Shown here: positions 19,604 through 24,401 of the stretch, in pieces
Position numbering within the stretch: the first letter of the stretch is position 1
Layout: every line of letters starts with the position of its first letter
NCBI GenBank assembly: GCA_015039365.1
Contig: WION01000683.1
Span: 1-24,401 of the forward strand
Direction of reading: 5' to 3'
Origin: Amanita rubescens
Lineage: Eukaryota > Basidiomycota > Agaricomycetes > Agaricales > Amanitaceae
DNA length: 24,401 nt
Position numbers and translations under genes: made by a program
The notes under the pieces: model-generated
The model's database searches: none
Told to the model about the DNA's origin: nothing
What the model saw: the letters and a program-made list of their open reading frames with translations, nothing else

Positions 19604-19751
19604 GTGGCTGGCCTAGGGGCGCGGAGATAAGAATCCGTCAGCCCACTAATTCCTGCCCATTCCTAGCGCAAAACGTCACCTCCATCCCTTAGCACCTCAG
19701 AATTCGTACACGTAGTGGTACGCGCTAGAGCTTACATTGATCCGTTCCATC

Positions 19752-20706
19752 ATGCCTAAGAATCCCAAACCGCCGCCCTCCCCAACAAACTATCGTCCAA
19801 ATCAACTGTTGCTGTTGGACGTCTACAAGTCGACTCGCGAGGGCCGCCTCATGTCCTATAACCCAGAAAATGGGGGCTTAGTTGTGCACCAGTGGCAAGT
19901 AACCTCCGTAATAAGCTAAGTTGGATTAACTTGCATTTTTTTCCATAGGCCTGTGAAGCCGGACGGTGAGCGTATTCCGCCGGAGGGATTGCGCCAGCAT
20001 CGCGAAGCCCACGAGTACCTCGGGCCAGGATGCTTGTGTCCCCTGTTGGAGCCGCCCGGAGAAAAACTTGCATATAAAGAAACAGCGATTTACATAACCA
20101 CGGACGGGAGGTACAAAGGAGAGCATGTCGCCGAATGTGCGGAGGACCGGTGCGGCTATCTAGGTTAGTAGTCTCAATTATTCTAATCGCTTGACGAAGC
20201 GAGAACCCATGCACTCCATCATTCAGTACCATTAGAAAGATTATACGCTAGACGTAGTCTCCCTGTGAAGACCTATCCCCTGCGAGGTTGGTTTCTAAGT
20301 TTCTCGATTCCGTATCAACTTACAAACTTGGTTGTAAGACACTGGCACGCCCTGCCCTCCACAAGTCTTCACCGAGAGGGAGGCGAGACCCGTAACAAAA
20401 AGACCATTGAAGAGAACCTATGCTCAAGCTAGTATGTCAAAACATTAATTCCTAACGTGAGCTGATCACGATGACTCATCACATGGAGTAGATGTACTGG
20501 AGCCACCTCCCCATGCTCCTGCGCTTCCGGAGGCGAATTTGAGTCGCCGGACCGACTGGCGAAAAATGCAGAAGCTCGACAGCTTGGATAGGCCCGGGTT
20601 AACTGAAGAGCAATTCATGGGCTTGTTCGTCCAATGCGACGCATGTGGACTCATCACCATGCATCAGATATTTGACGACCATGAGTGTAGGTTGCACAGA
20701 ACTTGA
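19752..20706 (+). CDS. Cys-rich putative zinc-binding protein, copy 1
   Basis: I know similar predicted proteins in agaricomycetes, but no function. Exons 19752-19898, 19959-20163, 20227-20286, 20339-20431, 20492-20706; 720 nt, 239 aa. Landmarks: MPKNPKPPP; MSYNPENGGLVVHQW; HEYLGPGCLCPLLEP; DGRYKGEHVAEC then CGYL; LKRTYAQA; LSRRTDWRKM; PGLTEEQF; and CDACG ending HEC, a C-x2-C-x11-H-x-C pattern that could bind zinc. I start at 19752, not the in-frame ATG at 19737, because the paralogue starts MPRKPKP at the same place. Intron 1 is awkward: with donor CAA/GTAACC, the obvious TAG acceptor (19948) breaks the frame, whereas an AAG 10 nt on (19958) keeps it. The same holds in copy 2. About 69% identical to copy 2 in exon 2. 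Confidence 0.75.
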
Positions 20707-21604
20707 AAATGACCAACCTTGGATAAACGAGGCACAGCGGCACATATACTGTGATGCAGATTCGAGTTGTTTTGCTCTTCTTCACTAGCATCTGGCCATA
20801 CTTCTAAAATGCTGCTTATATTTCCAATCTTCCTAGACTAGATGCCTCAATTTATGACTTCTCCAATGTAGGACAATAACTAAGAATCCTAATAAAAGAC
20901 AAACTGAGACTGACTCACCGGAATGAAGGTGACATCTGCGCAGTCCACTTGACGATGTACGAAAGATGACACAAGAGCCTAACCCTTGGGAGCGACATAA
21001 GGTCTGGCTCCTGATAATTTCTGTGTGGTGGTCTTGAGGGTTACATGTACTAAGACGGTGCATCCCGGGACTCGGATGCTTGGGGAAATATAAGCCCAGT
21101 GAGAACCGAGCCTAGGTTGGTGTCATGAATACAAGAATGGCATTGTCGGTGTCACCTAGCTAGAACTAAGCTGTTCCGAAAGCATAGGCCAGGCGATCCC
21201 ATATGAAAGGGCCTATTCTCCGTGCCGTTCGGTATTCCGGCCAAATGTAAGCCTTGGGAGCGTTCAGGGGGCGTAATATCTTACTCAGTCGAAGTTTCAA
21301 GAGTTTCAATGAATTATTAGTTGCTGATCGTCATCGTATTGCATAAAAATTGTCAATGAGGTAGTTATGATCCTCGGTCTCCGAACTTCCTGACGCCAGA
21401 ACTTAAACGATTCCCAATAGAATTCCACTAATTATGCTTCAACATCAAAGGTTTAAGTTGAATGACTACATCCTCACAGTTCGAAGATGCGTATCCACCC
21501 TGCTGACCCCGCACTTGAACGATCGAGGCTGCCACCGAGTCTCGGTGCACTTAGCTCTAAACTGATTTCTGCTCAACGGTGACAGGGTCGCCACTGGCCC
21601 TGTG
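20707..21604. other. Intergenic between the two Cys-rich genes
   Basis: No gene recognised. Holds the 38-nt core at 20976-21013 and a CCTTGGGAGCG half-match at about 21250. CTAGACTAGATGCCTCAAT at about 20835 resembles the left end of the composite block (22775). Confidence 0.5.
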
Positions 21605-21641
21605 TGAGTCAGACGTTCAGGAACGCCACTCAAGTGACTCA
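21605..21641. promoter_or_regulatory. Paired TGAGTCA / TGACTCA sites upstream of copy 2
   Basis: TGAGTCA at 21605-21611 and TGACTCA at 21635-21641, 72 nt before the ATG, with the TTCAGGAACGCCA spacer shared with copy 1's promoter. Retention of both sites after duplication suggests bZIP control, but this is inference. Confidence 0.45.
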
Positions 21642-21712
21642 TTCTGACTCTAACCATCAGTGACATCATCCCTGCGCTGAAGTTGAACACTTGAGCCTTA
21701 TTCCGTCTCATC

Positions 21713-22696
21713 ATGCCTAGAAAACCCAAACCACTACCGTTTTTGACCTTCCCAACCTACCGTCAAAAGTTATTATATGACGTTGACAAGTCAACTCACC
21801 GCGTCATGTCTTATGACCCGGCTAAACTGAAGCTAGTCGTGCACTATTGGCAAGTAACCATGGTCTCTACAATATATATGATTAGCTGAACTAGCGATGC
21901 TTCCATAGGCCGCTCAAGCCTGATGGTGGGCGTGTACCACCAAACGAATTGCGCCAGTATCGCGAAACCCATGAGTACCTTGGGCCAGGTTGTTTATGTC
22001 CCTTGCTGGAACCGCGCAGGAAAAACACGGCATATAAGGAAGCTGCAATATGCTTATCTATAGATGGTCGGTACAAAGGGGAGTACGTCGCCGAATGTGT
22101 CCAGGGCCGGTGCGGATATTCAGGTTGGCCACCATTTGCCTGACTCATTGACGAAGCGGGTACTGATGCCCCTCATTCAGTACCACTAGAAAGAGTATAC
22201 CTAGGGGGAAAAATCAAAGCGAAGAGCTATCCGCTACGAGGTTAGTTTCTAACTTTCTCAATTCTACATCAATCTGGCACTCACCACGAGCCTGGGTTAC
22301 AAGGTGTCGGAATGCCATACCCTTCGCAAGTCAATATCGAAAAGGAGACGAGTTCTGTAACCAAAACGCGGTTGAAGAGAACTTATGCCCAAGCTGGTAT
22401 GTAAAAGATGATCTTAAGAACATGGACATAATGCATGTACTTGAGCAGATTTAACGGACTCACCCCTTCCTGCCCCTGGGTTTGAAGGCGTGGATTTGAG
22501 TCGTCGAACTGACTGGCGGAAACTAACAAAGCTTGAATGTATAGAGAAACCCGGTTTGACTGAAGAGCAATTCTTGGGCTTGTTTATCAAGTGTGACGCG
22601 TGTGGGCTCATCACCACGCATCTGTTGTTCCACAAGCATCACTGTAGGCCGGATACGGTTGATGATTCTGGGTCAGAGCTATCTGACAAGGAGTGA
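21713..22696 (+). CDS. Cys-rich putative zinc-binding protein, copy 2
   Basis: Tandem paralogue of the gene at 19752. Exons 21713-21853, 21919-22123, 22181-22240, 22304-22396, 22449-22696; 747 nt, 248 aa, with the same exon phases. Landmarks: MPRKPKPLP; MSYDPAKLKLVVHYW; HEYLGPGCLCPLLEP; DGRYKGEYVAEC then CGYS; LKRTYAQA; DLSRRTDWRKL; PGLTEEQF; CDACG ending HHC with the same C-x2-C-x11-H-x-C spacing; and an acidic tail (SGSELSDKE) absent from copy 1. Intron 1 has the same alternative (TAG at 21908 out of frame, AAG at 21918 in frame); intron 3 also ends in AAG in both copies. Confidence 0.75.
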
Positions 22697-22755
22697 CAAA
22701 GCGCAGGTACCGTCGGCAGTAATGGTTTAATGAATACTTGCTCTAGTTAAGATGT

Positions 22756-23415
22756 TGCCACTTCAATTATTTCTAGACCACATACCTCAATAGATTAAGG
22801 GCATTTATCTGATTTATGCGTGTAAACGCATCCAGAGTCCAGAGGGTAGTGACGGCGCCCGAGTAAATGCTGGGCACTAAGCACTGAACCTGGCTTTTCG
22901 AAGCAGAGGGAATCTGTGCGGCTACTTGGCGATGCACGTCTTCGGTTGAGAAAGGGTGACGCGAGAGTCTAGCCCATGGGAGCGACGTAAAGTCCGACTC
23001 TTGACAACTTCTGTGCGAATGATCTTGAGCACCATGAGAGGGTGTAACAATGAGAGTATGATGGCGGCACTGCTCGTGCCTGGCGGGCCAGACGATCGTC
23101 AGTTGAGCAGCTGAGTGGAGGCCTTTTCCACTGGGTTCGGAAATGGCGACATAAATAAAGATTGAACAGTAGGAGGAGAGGAAACCGTGGCTGAACGTTA
23201 GGTCTGGGATCGGAGCCGATGCCATGAAGATCGACTGGGACGAGGGAACCACGCGCTGTATTTAGTATTGGATGGAATACGATTTATTAACAAAGACGAG
23301 AGATACAAGGGTATTAATATTTCAAAGCTGCCAACGCGAAGTACGTTGGCTACTGCGAGAGTGGCAGAGTTTGAGCGTGGCAGGGTGAGACCATCATGTA
23401 AATGGATGGTATGCA
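22756..23415. repeat. Composite block, right copy (A and B segments)
   Basis: Partner of 15888-16280, in the same orientation. It carries an internal stretch, including the 38-nt core at 22966-23003, that the left copy lacks. The 159-codon minus frame 23252-22773 across it is not recognisable, and its counterpart in the left copy is broken, so I do not call a gene. Confidence 0.75.
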
Positions 23416-23734
23416 CGACTTTCTATCGCGGAAACACAGGTCAAAATGATTGATTGGTGTGCAGGGCGGGAAACAAGACCTACGGGGGTAGAGCTCGATA
23501 TGGCGATCAAAACGTAGGTCTGTGGGCCGCTTGGTTCGAGGTCATGGTTCAGTGACTTGAGAACTGAAAATGTGCGTCACCTTACCAGAAATGCCAGAAT
23601 TACTCACTCCGCAGAACGGGTGATGCGCAATCAAACCCGCCTGACGACTACGTTATAGAAAAGTCCTCAACGCACGAGCTAAAGCAAGATCAACGCTAGT
23701 ATGTGCACATTGCGAGAGAGAGGTAAGGCGGGTG
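23416..23734. other. Unassigned stretch between repeats
   Basis: No gene seen. A 9-bp inverted repeat (AGACCTACG at 23476-23484, CGTAGGTCT at 23513-23521) flanks a 28-nt loop; role unknown. Confidence 0.45.
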
Positions 23735-23934
23735 CCGTCACGCGTGACGTGCCTGCCAAATTGGGCGAGCGCGTTGGCCAACGTGAAGAACGTGGGGGAG
23801 AACAAGACGACATTGTGACCGGCCGTATAGAGAAAAACGACAGAGGGACGCGTTGGGGAACTTTCTATGGCCGAAATACTGAAGTAAGTCGATCGGTTAG
23901 CGTGCGAGGCATGAATTGAGAGAAATGGAGCACT
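23735..23934. repeat. R' repeat, copy 2
   Basis: Partner of 16383-16586, followed directly by an R unit at 23935 as in the left composite block. Confidence 0.7.
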
Positions 23935-24401
23935 TACGGGCCCGGTGATGGAAGGAACGGCACTGGATGCGTGTTTCGTGCATAGAAAGTTGAAGGATGC
24001 ATTGGAATGAAGAAAAAAGTGAGAAGCCAACCATAGAGGGGTCGCATACGCCGAATAAGAGAGAATGTGCCGCCAGCATGGCAACAACGTCAGCAAGAAA
24101 GCGAACGACGTGGTATTAGGGCTGGACTTATTGAGAAGAATGCTTCCGAATTCCATTGAGCAACTTTCTATCGTGGAGATACATAATTAAAGGAATCGAT
24201 TAGCGTGCGAGACGCAAATTGAGAGAATGGAGCACTTATGGGCCTGGCGATAGAAGGAACGTCATTGAATGCGTGTTTTGTGCATATAAATTTGAAGGAT
24301 GCATTGGAATGAAGAAAAAAATGCGAGAAGACGGTGGTAGAGGGGTCGTATGCGCCGAATAAGAGAGAACCCGCCGCCAACGGGCACAACGTTGGCAAGA
24401 A
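23935..24401. repeat. R repeats: one full unit and one running off the window
   Basis: Unit starts at 23935 and 24237 (302-nt period). The second unit is cut by the window end, so the array probably continues. Confidence 0.88.

Noticed and set aside
22773..23252. 159-codon minus frame in the right composite block
   Set aside because: The homologous left block does not preserve the frame, and no domain is recognisable, so it was treated as repeat DNA.
23476..23545. tRNA- or SINE-like segment (GGTTCGAGGTC resembling a B box)
   Set aside because: No cloverleaf could be drawn: acceptor and D arms do not pair, and the A-box candidate is poor.

Overview
This is nuclear DNA of a filamentous basidiomycete, most likely a mushroom-forming agaricomycete. 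The evidence is many 44-65 nt GT-AG introns with CTRAC-like branch sites, intron-dense genes, an NB-ARC/kinesin-light-chain-TPR gene, and two protein families I know mainly from agaricomycete genomes (a DUF6698-like protein and a small Cys-rich protein). All gene models and counts below were made by eye from the sequence. Family names come from memory and no database was searched.

Left part (1-9.4 kb, CpG-normal, gene-like): (i) a 5'-partial RRM-like/RBR protein that ends before RING2 (1-1746, +); (ii) a complete nine-exon orthologue of the mRNA-export nucleoporin RAE1/GLE2 (5523-4058, -), including a 24-nt micro-exon; (iii) a complete RBR E3 ubiquitin ligase with degenerate RRM-like N-terminal modules (6452-9356, +; one intron near the start). 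The two RBR genes are paralogues flanking RAE1. Only the second keeps the catalytic RING2 cysteine.

Middle (about 9.5-14.1 kb): an island almost devoid of CpG. The 2,799-nt NB-ARC/TPR reading frame in it has 5 CpG dinucleotides by my count. It begins at the NB-ARC Walker B region (no P-loop) and carries 13 near-identical 42-residue TPRs with a higher-order 84-residue period. Upstream of it lies a 161-bp tandem repeat of the same low-CpG composition. This looks like an accessory, probably methylated and deaminated, block set into CpG-normal DNA.

Right part (14.1-24.4 kb): CpG returns. The region is a mosaic of diverged duplications: a pair of 300-bp blocks (14.1/15.0 kb), a composite block present at 15.9-16.9 and again at 22.75-24.24 kb, about 290-300 bp units, a scattered 38-nt core, and an in-phase 138-bp tandem duplication. 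Between the two composite blocks sits a small cluster that single-frame reading misses: an eight-exon DUF6698-like gene (19484-18068, -), transcribed divergently from a five-exon gene for a Cys-rich protein with a C-x2-C-x11-H-x-C motif (19752-20706, +), and a tandem paralogue of the latter (21713-22696, +). A decayed DUF6698-like fragment lies at about 16.9 kb. The promoters of the two Cys-rich genes share paired TGAGTCA/TGACTC (Gcn4/AP-1-like) sites. This cluster and the CpG-depleted NB-ARC island are the best candidates for undescribed biology.
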